A DNA stretch of 41,554 nucleotides, taken from the NCBI GenBank assembly GCA_002316385.1, contig DCDL01000055.1, positions 153,803 to 195,356 on the forward strand. The letters run 5' to 3'. The notes under the pieces are model-generated. The model saw only the letters and a program-made list of their open reading frames with translations, was not told where the DNA came from and ran no database searches. A program made the translations under genes and the position numbers. The stretch comes from Clostridium sp. UBA1056. Lineage in GTDB: Bacteria > Bacillota > Clostridia > Clostridiales > Clostridiaceae. Of the stretch, positions 1 to 8,728 are shown in pieces; position 1 is the first letter of the stretch; every line of letters begins with the position of its first letter.

Positions 1-121
1 CTTGTCTAACTCAAAATATACTTTCCACCTTTGACTTACTATTTATTTTCAGATGCCTAACATTGCATTTCAATAATAATTACACTTTATAATAATTATA
101 ACATCCCCATGGTAAATAAAG

Positions 122-163
122 TTTAAATATGATAATTAAAGATTTAAATATGATAACTAAAAT
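122..163. repeat. Two-copy 21-bp tandem repeat in the opening intergenic region
   Basis: Two adjacent 21-bp units, each beginning TTTAAATATGATAA, differ at one position in their first 19 bases. They lie in the AT-rich non-coding stretch 1-284 before the first gene. Nothing else is recognisable there apart from the AAGGAG ribosome binding site just before 285. The repeat could be a binding site or simple slippage. Confidence 0.5.
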
Positions 164-284
164 TATAAAGAGCAATAACAAAATAAAAAGTTCTAAGAAC
201 TATTAAATTACTTTCACATAAAATTTTATAATAGAATACATTAATAATAATGGATTTTTAAGCATTTTTAGAAGGAGATTTAAT

Positions 285-2885
285 ATGTCGCATAAGAGGG
301 ATCAGAAATTAAACTTTAACAATACCCATCTCTTTGAAATTAATAATGGGCAGAATCACAAAGATGTAAAATATACAGTTACTAAAGATGGATACATGAT
401 TATGTTCCTTAAAGATGGAATAATAATGGGGCTTAATGAATCATTAAAAGATAAGGTTTCTACTAGCATTACAAAATTTAATGGGAAAGAGCAATACTTA
501 AACATGATGAAGTCTACAGCACCGATTCATTTCTTTAAAATATCATTTAAGGATTCACTATCTGATTTAGAAATCATAGGTGAAGATGAAGGTGAAGGAA
601 AAAGAAATTATTTTGGAGCCAATCTACCTAAAGAAGGTATTACGGACATATCTATGTATTCCAAGGTAAGGTATAAGGGCATATACCCTGGTATAGATTT
701 AATATTCTATTTTAATAATGAAAAATTGGAGTATGACTTTATCCTTCAGCCAAGGGCAAATCCTAAAGTTATCAATATGATCTTTGAAGGTATAGATGAC
801 ATTAAACTAGATTGTAATAAAAATGTAGAGATTAAAGTTAAAAATTGCAATATGTCCATTTTAAGACCTAATGCTTATCAAGTATATAATGGATTTAAAA
901 TAGATGTATCTAGCCAATTTAAGATTAATGATAGTAGTCTATTCATAGAGGTAAACCATTATGATAAAGCTATTCCTCTTGTTATAGACTCTATTCTAGG
1001 ATATTCAACTTATCAAAGAGGAGTAAATAATGATGGTGGTAATGGAATAGCAAATGATAAGAGTGGAAACACTTATGTAACTGGATTTACTAATTCATTA
1101 AATTTTCCTAAAACTGTACCTACAATAGGTCAACCATGTAATAATACACAAGCAGTAATTGTAACTAAATACAATCCTTCAGGGCAGATGATATACTCTG
1201 CAGTTATAAATGGAAGTAGTGTTGATATAGGAACAGGAATAGCTGTTGACAGTATGGGAAATGCATATGTCACAGGACAAACATTTTCTCCATCCACTGA
1301 CTTTCCAACTACAGTTACCATAGGTAGTGGCGGTAGTATTTCTATATTTATATTTAAGTTAAATGCTGCAGGTAATGTATTAAATTATTTCACTTATATC
1401 AGCGGTAATGGACTAGATTCAGCATCATCCATAGATTTAGATACTAATAATGATGTTTATATAACAGGAAATAGCGCCTCTACAGATTGGTCAACGTTAA
1501 TACCTAGCAATTATACTAATTTTGGCTCGCCATTAACAGAAGAAAATGCTGCTTTATTTGTATGCAAGGTAAACCAAAGCGGAAATATAAATTATTTTTC
1601 AACTCTTTCTGGAAATTCTTCTACTACTGGAAATGGCATAGTTGTAGATAAATTAGGAAGTGCCTATGTGGGAGGTGGAACATCAGCTGCTATATTTGGA
1701 GCTCTAACTCCTAATATTATAGGTGTTAATGATGGTACGTCTAAATCTTTAGCAATTAAATTATCTCCAACGGGTGGAGAGCTATCCTATTTTACTCTTA
1801 TTAGTGGAAGTAATTTTGAAGATGGAAGGGATATAGATATTGATACTCTTGGTAATGTTTATATAGTTGGAAATACAAGTTCAGCAGATTTTCCAAGAGT
1901 TCCAATAGGCAATATAATAGGTACTGATCAAGGAAGTATATTCGTAAGTAAATTAAATCCTACAGGAACTGCATTAATATATTCTGTTACCATAGGTGGT
2001 AGTGGTGCTGATATTACAGAGTTTGTTAATGGCGTAGCAGTGGATAGTAGTAATAGAGCGTATATAACAGGAGCTACTGACTCAAACACCTTCCCATTAG
2101 AAAATCCTATATATCCAGATAAAAAAGGGGAGCAGGATGTATTTATAAGTAGGCTTAATCAAGCTGGAACAGCCTTTGAGTTTTCTACCTACTTTGGCGG
2201 AAATGGTAATGATATTGGAAATAGTATAGCTGTAAATGCTAGTAATAATATTTATATTACTGGGTTTACTAAGTCTAATAATTTACCATTAAAATCTCCA
2301 AAGCAGTCCATATTTGGTGGTGGTGTAGATACCTTTGTACTGAAAATTCTAGATGTGGATGCACCTACAGTAGCAGATATTCAGGATGTATATAAGCTTC
2401 TTACAGATACACATTATAGCTTGACAGAAGTTAAAAGAGAGATTAGAGTGATAGAAAAAGCTCTTAAGACCACTATAATTAGACTAGAAGTTAGAAATAG
2501 AGACATTCAAAACAAGCTTGACTATATACTATCTTGTATGGAGTGTTACAATAAATTTGGATTAACAACAGGGAGGATTAGAAGAGAGAGCAGAGTAGCC
2601 ACATTAGTTATAAATATAGATAATCACTCTATGAAAACAGCAGAGATAGAAATACTAAGAAAGAACTTATCTAATGAAAAAACACCTCATTCCATAAGCA
2701 ACGTATTAATAGAGCCGTATTCAACAGAGGAATTAACCTTTAATAATATTCCAGAGCTCTATGAAGTAGAGATTAGAGGAGTTACATCAGATATAGAGGC
2801 AAAAGCAGGAGAAGTAGGAAGCGGAGAGAACTCTCCTTATAGATCCTTGAGAACATTTAGAATATCTGAGTCAAAACAAAGGTAA
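285..2885 (+). CDS. SBBP-repeat beta-propeller protein with coiled-coil C-terminus
   Basis: A protein of 866 residues starting after a good AAGGAG site. Residues about 20-235 resemble the N-terminal beta domain found in front of SBBP repeats (GIYPGIDLIFY, LEYDFILQP). Residues about 240-690 are six or seven SBBP-type blades with the recurring pattern D..GN.YVTG.T.S..FP and I.V.KLN..G. Such repeats are known to fold as a beta-propeller. From about 695 the protein changes: a heptad-like helical stretch (about 700-760, with CMECYN) and then a beta-rich domain to the end. I see no clear signal peptide or membrane anchor, so location is uncertain. It is a single gene with a hairpin terminator downstream. 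Function is unknown; a structural or cell-surface role is inference only. Confidence 0.85.
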   Translation: MSHKRDQKLNFNNTHLFEINNGQNHKDVKYTVTKDGYMIMFLKDGIIMGLNESLKDKVSTSITKFNGKEQYLNMMKSTAPIHFFKISFKDSLSDLEIIGEDEGEGKRNYFGANLPKEGITDISMYSKVRYKGIYPGIDLIFYFNNEKLEYDFILQPRANPKVINMIFEGIDDIKLDCNKNVEIKVKNCNMSILRPNAYQVYNGFKIDVSSQFKINDSSLFIEVNHYDKAIPLVIDSILGYSTYQRGVNNDGGNGIANDKSGNTYVTGFTNSLNFPKTVPTIGQPCNNTQAVIVTKYNPSGQMIYSAVINGSSVDIGTGIAVDSMGNAYVTGQTFSPSTDFPTTVTIGSGGSISIFIFKLNAAGNVLNYFTYISGNGLDSASSIDLDTNNDVYITGNSASTDWSTLIPSNYTNFGSPLTEENAALFVCKVNQSGNINYFSTLSGNSSTTGNGIVVDKLGSAYVGGGTSAAIFGALTPNIIGVNDGTSKSLAIKLSPTGGELSYFTLISGSNFEDGRDIDIDTLGNVYIVGNTSSADFPRVPIGNIIGTDQGSIFVSKLNPTGTALIYSVTIGGSGADITEFVNGVAVDSSNRAYITGATDSNTFPLENPIYPDKKGEQDVFISRLNQAGTAFEFSTYFGGNGNDIGNSIAVNASNNIYITGFTKSNNLPLKSPKQSIFGGGVDTFVLKILDVDAPTVADIQDVYKLLTDTHYSLTEVKREIRVIEKALKTTIIRLEVRNRDIQNKLDYILSCMECYNKFGLTTGRIRRESRVATLVINIDNHSMKTAEIEILRKNLSNEKTPHSISNVLIEPYSTEELTFNNIPELYEVEIRGVTSDIEAKAGEVGSGENSPYRSLRTFRISESKQR

Positions 2886-2943
2886 TTAGCTATATAATTT
2901 TGGTGAAATTAGTAGCTGCTCAGAAAAAATAATTAAGTAAATC

Positions 2944-3025
2944 AAAAGTCTGTTTCAGAATTATTTACTAAGTGTATGTTCAACATCTACTTAAGATTTA
3001 GTTTATTCTAAGACAGACTTTTTTA
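2944..3025. terminator. Bidirectional terminator between convergent genes
   Basis: AAAAGTCTGT (2944-2953) pairs with ACAGACTTTT (3012-3021), and further imperfect pairing (with G-U pairs) continues inward. The T-run follows on the plus strand and the A-run precedes the stem, so it can stop transcription both from the SBBP gene and from the nitroreductase gene on the minus strand. Confidence 0.75.
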
Positions 3026-3030
3026 TATAA

Positions 3031-3567
3031 TTATTCTATTATTTTTAAGATTGTATCTGCAAATTTACGCTTTGGCATTGCTACTTCTTCATCATGGTAT
3101 CCAATAGGCATAACTGAAACAATTTCTTCTGTATCAGGAATTCCAATGATTTTAGCTACTTTTGCTTCATCAAAGATTCCTATAATAACTGTACCTAGGC
3201 CTAGTTCTTTAACCTTTAATGAAAAAATCATATTGGATAATCCGCAGTCATACATTTGCCAGCCTTCACCCTTAGCAGAATCAAAACTACCATCACGGGT
3301 ATAACCAGATCTAAACTTAACTACACTTGATACCATTATAACAGGAGCTGTTTCACAAGAATGCTTATTAAAATCAGGCATTGCATCGATTATTCTTTGT
3401 TTTGTTGCAGTATCCTTCACTGCATAGTAACGAGTTACCTGAGAGTTTTTCCATGATGGTGCATAAGCAGCCGCATTCACTAACTCTTCTATAACCTGAT
3501 TGCTTACTTCCTTTGAATTAAAGTTACGAATACTTCTTCTTGTTTCTATACACTTTTGAAATTCCAT
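3031..3567 (-). CDS. Nitroreductase family protein (FMN-dependent)
   Basis: The protein has the nitroreductase start pattern MEFQKCIETRRSIRNF, a central APSWKNSQ segment that contacts FMN in this family, and the C-terminal VMPIGYHDEE part. At about 178 residues it has the normal length for small NAD(P)H-dependent FMN nitroreductases. An upstream ATG at 3585 is in frame but has only a weak site. GGGG lies 8 bases before the ATG at 3567, and the family usually begins here, so 3567 is chosen. It is transcribed alone, convergent with the SBBP gene. The natural substrate cannot be read from the sequence. Confidence 0.85.
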   Translation of the reverse strand: MEFQKCIETRRSIRNFNSKEVSNQVIEELVNAAAYAPSWKNSQVTRYYAVKDTATKQRIIDAMPDFNKHSCETAPVIMVSSVVKFRSGYTRDGSFDSAKGEGWQMYDCGLSNMIFSLKVKELGLGTVIIGIFDEAKVAKIIGIPDTEEIVSVMPIGYHDEEVAMPKRKFADTILKIIE

Positions 3568-3680
3568 AATTAATACCCCATTCATTCTTTCTATTTATAG
3601 TAGTTTTCTAAGAATAAGATATAGTAGAAACTTTCTTTAAAATATCATTAAACCAGAGAAAACTTAACTTCATCACCTAT

Positions 3681-3911
3681 TATAGTATAGGACACTAAGG
3701 CTATCAAGGGAAGCAATGAATCTTTAAACATATGGGCAACTAAAAAGTTAGGGGTACAGTGTAGCGGCCGAAACTTTTAGAGGAGTCCATATTTACTATG
3801 ATTGGCAAGATAACCTAGCAAATGGAGTAAAGGCATTGCTAGGTTATAACGGGCTAAGTATCTATCACTGAGATTATAAACTATGGATTTTATAGTTTTA
3901 GTCTTAGAGCC
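3681..3911 (+). ncRNA. Candidate structured non-coding RNA with several long stems
   Basis: This intergenic stretch is visibly less AT-rich than its flanks and has no open frame. Domain 1 is closed by TATAGTA (3681-3687) with TACTATG (3794-3800) and GGAC (3690-3693) with GTCC (3785-3788). Domain 2 is a perfect 12-bp stem, ATAACCTAGCAA (3810-3821) with TTGCTAGGTTAT (3836-3847). Domain 3 is GGCTAAG (3852-3858) with CTTAG-A-GCC (3903-3911), enclosing AAACTAT/ATAGTTT (3878-3884/3892-3898). There is no strong terminator right after it. The end pair T3681-G3800 works only as U-G on the plus strand, which weakly favours that strand. I cannot assign it to a known class; the large clostridial raiA-type RNAs are one family to test. 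Confidence 0.5.
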
Positions 3912-4326
3912 ATATAGACCGCTTAAAATGTCTTGGTCATGTAAAAGAAGTCTGTTTTAAAATTTTTCAATATAGTTAAAGATTTGCTGAAAGTCTTGAT
4001 ACTTTGTTGAAAGCTCTAAATTCATTAACATAAAGCCAGAGTTGATATAAGTACTATCTTTGTTCATGTTTAGGCGATATTTATTTATAAGTTATAATGG
4101 CTTATTAACATGGAAGACAGCAATGAAAAAATTACGTCAAGAAGTAACAAAATTTGTTTAATTAAAAGATATATATAGTATATATTGGAATATAATGATG
4201 CAAATACAATAATATGGTTGAAACGCGGGGAAAGGAATGTTAAAATAAATTTGTAGCTGAATTTGATATTGATTAGGTTACTTATAACTTTTAGTTGTAA
4301 ATATGAAATATCATGGGGGGATAATT
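3912..4326. other. Intergenic region with no convincing gene
   Basis: AT-rich stretch after the structured RNA candidate. An open frame without a start codon runs 4051-4161 and ends LRQEVTKFV, which might be the tail of a decayed gene, but I do not recognise it. The end of the region carries the G-rich ribosome binding site of the next gene. Confidence 0.4.
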
Positions 4327-4920
4327 GTGAAATTTAAAGGTAGTTCAATAAGTATAAAGAAAGTTATAATCTTAGCTATCATTAGTATTTTTGTTGGCTC
4401 TGGAATTGGAATTATAGGAAGTATTCCAAAAGACGAATTTTCAAAGATAAATGAGAAAAATGAAGTAGTACTTGCTCAGATTAGTGAGCAGGAGAAGATA
4501 TTAGAAGAAAGTAAGGTAAATCTAAATACCTTATCAAGCAAAGAAACAGAACTTAAAAATAAAAAAGAAGAGATTTTAAAGGCTGAAGGAGAAGCTAAAG
4601 CTGAGAAAGAAAGATTAGAAAAGGCAGAAACAGCAAGAATTGCAAAGGCAGAAGCAGAAGCAAAAGCTGAGGCAGAAAGGATAGCTAAAGCTGAAGCGGA
4701 AAGAGTAGCAGCTACTAATGATGCAAATCAAAATGATGTAAACAATAGTAATTCAGCAGTAAATCCAGAGCCAGTAGGAAAAATGGTATGGAAAACAGCT
4801 ACAGGTAAAAAGTATCATAGCAGTAATAACTGTGGTAATACCAATTCTAAAAATGCTACATGTATAACTATAGAAGCAGCAGAATCACAAGGGCTAGCTC
4901 CATGCTCAAAGTGTAACTAG
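4327..4920 (+). CDS. Membrane-anchored coiled-coil protein with C-terminal Cys-rich KKYHSS domain
   Basis: Residues about 10-35 form one membrane segment. A long coiled coil rich in Lys, Glu and Ala follows (about 45-140; repeated K-A-E-A-E units), then a short Asn/Ser linker. The last 45 residues are a small domain, TGKKYHSSNNCGN...GLAPCSKC, found at the C-terminus of many Firmicute exported proteins; its four Cys/His positions suggest metal binding (inference). Start: the frame opens at an ATG at 4303, but a run of six G ends 6 bases before the GTG at 4327, so GTG 4327 is preferred (197 residues). It is followed 13 bases later by a second small membrane protein with a similar beginning, and the two likely form one operon. 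Confidence 0.75.
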   Translation: MKFKGSSISIKKVIILAIISIFVGSGIGIIGSIPKDEFSKINEKNEVVLAQISEQEKILEESKVNLNTLSSKETELKNKKEEILKAEGEAKAEKERLEKAETARIAKAEAEAKAEAERIAKAEAERVAATNDANQNDVNNSNSAVNPEPVGKMVWKTATGKKYHSSNNCGNTNSKNATCITIEAAESQGLAPCSKCN

Positions 4921-4933
4921 GAGGTATAGGTTA

Positions 4934-5185
4934 ATGAAAAGTAAAGAATCATTAATTAGAAAGTTTGTCGTAGGATTTATAATTATTATAGGAATTATTA
5001 TAGGTACTGCTGTAGGTACAACTGGTAGAGTGACATACAGTGCATCTGAATTTGATAAGCAATATGAAGAAAAGTTAAAGCTTTTAGAAGATAAATCACA
5101 AGAAGTAAATGACATTAAGAGTAAGATAACAAATACAGAAAAATCAATTGAAGACTTAGAGTCATTTTTAAAAGAAAAAGAATAG
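4934..5185 (+). CDS. Small membrane protein with coiled-coil tail
   Basis: An 83-residue protein preceded by GAGG. Residues about 10-30 are a hydrophobic helix (FVVGFIIIIGIIIGTAVG) and the rest is a charged coiled coil (SEFDKQYEEKLKLLEDK). Its plan matches the first 80 residues of the gene before it, so the pair probably arose by duplication, this one lacking the C-terminal Cys domain. It ends just before a terminator. Function unknown; hetero-oligomerisation with its neighbour through the coiled coils is a guess. Confidence 0.65.
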   Translation: MKSKESLIRKFVVGFIIIIGIIIGTAVGTTGRVTYSASEFDKQYEEKLKLLEDKSQEVNDIKSKITNTEKSIEDLESFLKEKE

Positions 5186-5196
5186 ACTGTAAAATG

Positions 5197-5226
5197 GAAG
5201 AATGATTATCATTCTTCTATTTTTAT
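5197..5226 (+). terminator. Intrinsic terminator
   Basis: GAAGAATGA (5197-5205) and TCATTCTTC (5209-5217) form a perfect 9-bp stem with a 3-base loop, followed by a T-rich run. It closes the two-gene membrane protein unit. Confidence 0.8.
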
Positions 5227-5419
5227 TTGCAATCTATTTCACCATATTAATGAACATTCTATTTATAATAATACAATTGTATAAACATAGTGAATAACTT
5301 ATTGAAAAACTTATAGATAAATAATAATATAGTTATATATAAATATTTATATACTATATAAAGAAGTAATAATATTCTATATTTAAAGGAAAGTCTATTT
5401 AAAGGAGTAAAGAAATACT

Positions 5420-6049
5420 ATGGATATTAAAGAACTAATTTATTTTATTCCTGCAATTCTTATTGCAGTATCTTTTCATGAATTCGCCCATGGTTATGTA
5501 TCCTACAAACTAGGAGATCCAACACCAAAGGCAACGGGACGTCTTTCATTAAATCCATTGACACATCTAGATCCATTGGGAACTCTATGTCTTTTATTCT
5601 TTCATTTTGGGTGGGCAAAACCTGTACAAGTAAATCCATATTATCATAAAGATAAAAGAAAGGGTATGGCACTGGTAGGCCTAGCAGGCCCTATGATGAA
5701 CTTTTTAATAGCCCTTATATGCGCCTTTGCCATGGAAATAATCTTAAAGATGACAGGAGGATATGCTGGAGATATAACTGTGTTCATCTTTAAACTCTTT
5801 CAATACACATATATAATCAGCATAGGACTAGGAGTGTTTAACTTAATTCCATTCCCTCCACTAGATGGATCAAAGATTGTGGGAGCTTTATTACCAGAGG
5901 AAAAATACTTTAAATATATGAAATATGAAAGATATGGTCAGCTAATCTTATTTGGATTACTTATGATCAACTTGCTAGATAGACCCTTGGATATGGTAAT
6001 AAAAGCAACGAATAGCATAATGTGGGGCATTGTAAATTTGTTTATATAA
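5420..6049 (+). CDS. Site-2 protease (M50) family membrane peptidase
   Basis: A 209-residue polytopic membrane protein. The zinc-binding HExxH motif is HEFAHG near residue 20, followed by the family segment NPLTHLDPLG near residue 47 and the third-ligand region NLIPFPPLDGSKI near residue 147. These three motifs are the hallmark of intramembrane metalloproteases of the short YwhC/FtsH-independent type. Length is normal for this compact subgroup, which lacks a PDZ domain. AAGGAG precedes the ATG. It stands alone, with a terminator after it. Its substrate is not evident; members cleave membrane-bound regulators or leftover peptides. Confidence 0.9.
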   Translation: MDIKELIYFIPAILIAVSFHEFAHGYVSYKLGDPTPKATGRLSLNPLTHLDPLGTLCLLFFHFGWAKPVQVNPYYHKDKRKGMALVGLAGPMMNFLIALICAFAMEIILKMTGGYAGDITVFIFKLFQYTYIISIGLGVFNLIPFPPLDGSKIVGALLPEEKYFKYMKYERYGQLILFGLLMINLLDRPLDMVIKATNSIMWGIVNLFI

Positions 6050-6096
6050 ATTAATGTGATTTGTTTCAAACTACATTAAATATAGAGATTAGAGAA

Positions 6097-6141
6097 AAAG
6101 TGGTAGTAATTAAATTATTATAATTTAGTTACTACCACTTT
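6097..6141. terminator. Bidirectional terminator between peptidase and P-type ATPase genes
   Basis: AAAGTGGTAGTAA (6097-6109) pairs perfectly with TTACTACCACTTT (6129-6141). It lies between two convergent genes with A/T-rich flanks on both sides. Confidence 0.75.
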
Positions 6142-6190
6142 AAAATTTAATAGTTTATGTTTATAGAGATAACGATGAAATAACCCTTAA

Positions 6191-8062
6191 TTAACTATAT
6201 TTATTCTTCCACTTTAGCAGTAGAGCCGAATTTATGATAACTAAAACTGAACCAGCATTATGAACTAATGCTCCTAAAACAGGATTTAATGTACCAATCA
6301 TTGCTAACACAATGGCAAGAAAATTAAGTCCCATAGAAAATCCTAAGTTTATATGAATAGTTTTCATCATTCGTTTTGATAAGCCTAGTAGGTGTGGTAG
6401 ATATTTTATATCATCTCTTACAAGGGCAATGTCAGCTGCGTCTACAGCAATATCACTACCAATACCACCCATTGCAATTCCAACATAGGCTTTTTTTAGA
6501 GACGGAGCATCATTTATTCCATCACCAACCATGCAGACATACTCATCATGGAATTCATATTCTTCTATGGCATTAAGCTTATCTTCTGGGAGACAATCAA
6601 ATTTAACAGTATCTATCCCAGCAAGTTTACCTATATGATTTGCAGCTTCCTTATGATCACCTGTTAGAAGTACAGTTTTAACACCTATTGATTCTATATT
6701 TTTAATCATATCTTTAGTATCTCCACGAAGGGTATCAGATAGAGCGATAAAGCCAACGGCCTCCTTATTTATGGCAACATAAGTAATTGTGCATCCATGG
6801 GAAATAAACTCTGAAGCATATTCTTGTATTTCAGATGAAATATCAATGAAGTTACTATGAAGTAACTCTTCATTACCTGCAAGAACAATTTTATTTTCGA
6901 TATTTGAATATACGCCTCTTCCTGGTAGCATTTGAAAATCCTTTGGTTCTATTAAACGTTCTTTATTATTTTCTTTATAGTAATTTAATATTGCTTTGCC
7001 AAGAGGGTGTTCAGAGCGCATTTCTGCAGCAGCAGTTAAATATAGAAGTTGATCCTTAGTCCACTGTGCAGACGAACTATAAATTTCAGCAACTTTGGGT
7101 TTGCCATGGGTTAAAGTTCCAGTCTTATCAAAAGCAATTCTTTTAACCTTTGAAAGGCGTTCTAAAGCATCACCCTCACGTACTAGGATTCCATATTTAG
7201 TAGCATTACCGATACCAGCCATGATTGCAGTTGGAGTAGCTAATACAAGAGCACAAGGACAAAATACAACAAGGATGGTAACGGCACGGATAATTTCTCC
7301 TGTAATAATCCAAGTAAGAGCAGCAGAAACAAGGGCGATTACTACAATCCAGGTTGCCCATCTATCAGCAACGCCAACAATCTTTGCCTTTCCTGCATCC
7401 GCTGACTGCACTAGTCTTATCATCCTTTGAAGGGAACTATCTTTTCCTACTTTAGTAGCCTTCATGTCAAAAGAACCAAATTGATTTACAGTGCCACTAG
7501 AAACTTGATCTCCTGGTTGTTTATCAACAGGTAGTGATTCACCTGTCATTACAGACTGGTCTATGGAAGTTTGTCCAGTTGTGATAATACCATCTATAGC
7601 AATGGTCTCCCCTGGTAGAACTCTTAAGATATCACCAACTTGTACATCTTTAGCTGGAATAATGGTTTCTACTCCATTTTTAATAGTACGAGCTGTTTGT
7701 GGTGATAGATGGATAAGATTTTCAATACCTGTACGAGCTTTTTCCACTGTAATATCTTCAAGCAGAGCACCTATTGTCATAATAAAGGCAACCTCACCAG
7801 CTGCAAAGATCTCTCCAATAATAACAGAAGCAATTAAAGCTAAGGATACAAGAACATCAGCTTTAATATCAAAACTAGTTATAAGTCCTTCTAAGGCTTC
7901 TTTAATAATAGGGATACCACATAAAATGATTGGAATCCATGCAGCATCAAAAGGAAGAATATTGATTTTTAAGAAACTAAAAATTAAAGATATTCCTGAT
8001 AAAAGTAAAAATAACATGGTTCGTTTTTTATCATCTTTAAAAAAATCTATGGTTTTACTCAT
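6191..8062 (-). CDS. Heavy-metal-transporting P1B-type ATPase
   Basis: A 623-residue metal exporter. Visible motifs: TGES (173-176, actuator domain), the metal-gating CPC in the sixth core helix (268-270), the phosphorylated aspartate in DKTGTLT (D312), SEHPLGKA (P1B signature HP), and GDGINDAP. The final helices carry HNAGSVLVIINS instead of the MSxS typical of copper pumps or the D-x-G of zinc/cadmium pumps, and resemble HNxSS-type P1B pumps such as CtpC, so substrate is uncertain. There is no N-terminal metal-binding (HMA or His-rich) domain, so the protein is shorter than most. It has its own promoter region containing a CsoR-type operator (8078-8095) and follows the repressor gene, which ends in its own terminator. 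GGAGGT precedes the ATG. Confidence 0.92.
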   Translation of the reverse strand: MSKTIDFFKDDKKRTMLFLLLSGISLIFSFLKINILPFDAAWIPIILCGIPIIKEALEGLITSFDIKADVLVSLALIASVIIGEIFAAGEVAFIMTIGALLEDITVEKARTGIENLIHLSPQTARTIKNGVETIIPAKDVQVGDILRVLPGETIAIDGIITTGQTSIDQSVMTGESLPVDKQPGDQVSSGTVNQFGSFDMKATKVGKDSSLQRMIRLVQSADAGKAKIVGVADRWATWIVVIALVSAALTWIITGEIIRAVTILVVFCPCALVLATPTAIMAGIGNATKYGILVREGDALERLSKVKRIAFDKTGTLTHGKPKVAEIYSSSAQWTKDQLLYLTAAAEMRSEHPLGKAILNYYKENNKERLIEPKDFQMLPGRGVYSNIENKIVLAGNEELLHSNFIDISSEIQEYASEFISHGCTITYVAINKEAVGFIALSDTLRGDTKDMIKNIESIGVKTVLLTGDHKEAANHIGKLAGIDTVKFDCLPEDKLNAIEEYEFHDEYVCMVGDGINDAPSLKKAYVGIAMGGIGSDIAVDAADIALVRDDIKYLPHLLGLSKRMMKTIHINLGFSMGLNFLAIVLAMIGTLNPVLGALVHNAGSVLVIINSALLLKWKNKYS

Positions 8063-8077
8063 AAATAATACCTCCTA

Positions 8078-8095
8078 TATACCCATGGGGGTATA
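8078..8095 (-). promoter_or_regulatory. CsoR-type operator upstream of the metal ATPase
   Basis: On the minus strand it reads TATACCCCCATGGGTATA, a near-perfect dyad of the TACCC...GGGTA kind bound by CsoR-family repressors. It lies immediately upstream of the ATPase ribosome binding site and matches the operator of the repressor gene at 16 of 18 positions. Confidence 0.8.
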
Positions 8096-8149
8096 TGTAT
8101 ATTTTATTTATATGTTTATTCATTGTCAATATAGAAGTAAATATTCTAA

Positions 8150-8185
8150 AATAAAAAAATACAGCAGTCCTAAAAGAACTACTGT
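8150..8185 (-). terminator. Terminator of the csoR-like gene
   Basis: Read on the minus strand, ACAGTAGT pairs with ACTGCTGT (8178-8185 with 8161-8168, one G-U) and is followed by a run of seven T (8160-8154). It separates the repressor transcript from the ATPase transcript. Confidence 0.75.
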
Positions 8186-8207
8186 ATAAAGTGTAATATT
8201 TACTTTT

Positions 8208-8483
8208 TTAAGACATTCGAGAAAAATGCTCCACTGCCTTTGCAAATTCTGAAATTGTTTTATCTGCATCTCCATGTTCAATGCCTTCACGAACACAGTG
8301 ATTTAAGTGACCTTCTAGTACAACTTGCCCAACCTTATGTAATGCACTTTTAGCAGCATTGATTTGAATTAGAACATCTTCACAAGGTACATCTTCATCA
8401 ACCATCTTATCAATGGCATTGAGCTGTCCTATAATTTTTTTAATTCTTCTATGTAAATTAGTAGAATCCATACATTGACGCAT
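8208..8483 (-). CDS. CsoR/RcnR-family metal-sensing repressor
   Basis: A small all-helical repressor (91 residues) with the CsoR pattern R...I.GQL.AID.M....PC..VL.Q..A...AL...G...LE.HL..C. The Cys in DVPC and the His and Cys in EGHLNHC give the C-H-C ligand set used by Cu(I)-sensing CsoR proteins, while RcnR-type nickel/cobalt sensors differ. The open frame reaches 8507, but GGAGG lies 8 bases before the ATG at 8483 and the operator (8499-8516) would fall inside the gene if it began at 8507, so 8483 is the better start. It probably represses both itself and the ATPase gene downstream; metal binding would release the DNA. Confidence 0.88.
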   Translation of the reverse strand: MRQCMDSTNLHRRIKKIIGQLNAIDKMVDEDVPCEDVLIQINAAKSALHKVGQVVLEGHLNHCVREGIEHGDADKTISEFAKAVEHFSRMS

Positions 8484-8498
8484 AACATTTGCCTCCTT

Positions 8499-8516
8499 TA
8501 TATCCATGAGGGTATA
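8499..8516 (-). promoter_or_regulatory. CsoR-type operator upstream of the repressor gene
   Basis: Minus strand TATACCCTCATGGATATA, aligned without gaps to the ATPase operator with two differences. It sits just upstream of the GGAGG of the repressor gene, which indicates autoregulation. Confidence 0.78.
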
Positions 8517-8728
8517 GGTATATTATATTTCCTTATGAAAATTAGTCAAGGATTATTAAAATAATTAGTTTTATTTGTATATAATTATACTAAACTAAAG
8601 TATGAGATATATAGATTTAATCCTGCTATTGATCATGTGGATTTGTTCTTAGGAGTATCTTTTATTAAAGGGTAAGAAGGTCTTATATCGAATATATACC
8701 TATAAACTATTTATATAGTTTTACATAT

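Noticed and set aside
3701..3765. Resemblance to a cobalamin riboswitch (AAGGGAAGC followed by ACAGTGTAG)
   Set aside because: The B12-box and the ordered stems of that class are not present, and no B12 gene follows. The region is kept only as an unassigned structured RNA.
7563..8189. A 208-codon open frame on the plus strand
   Set aside because: It lies antisense to the P-type ATPase gene, has no ribosome binding site, and its translation has no recognisable pattern. It is a shadow of the real gene, as are other long opposite-strand frames in the window.
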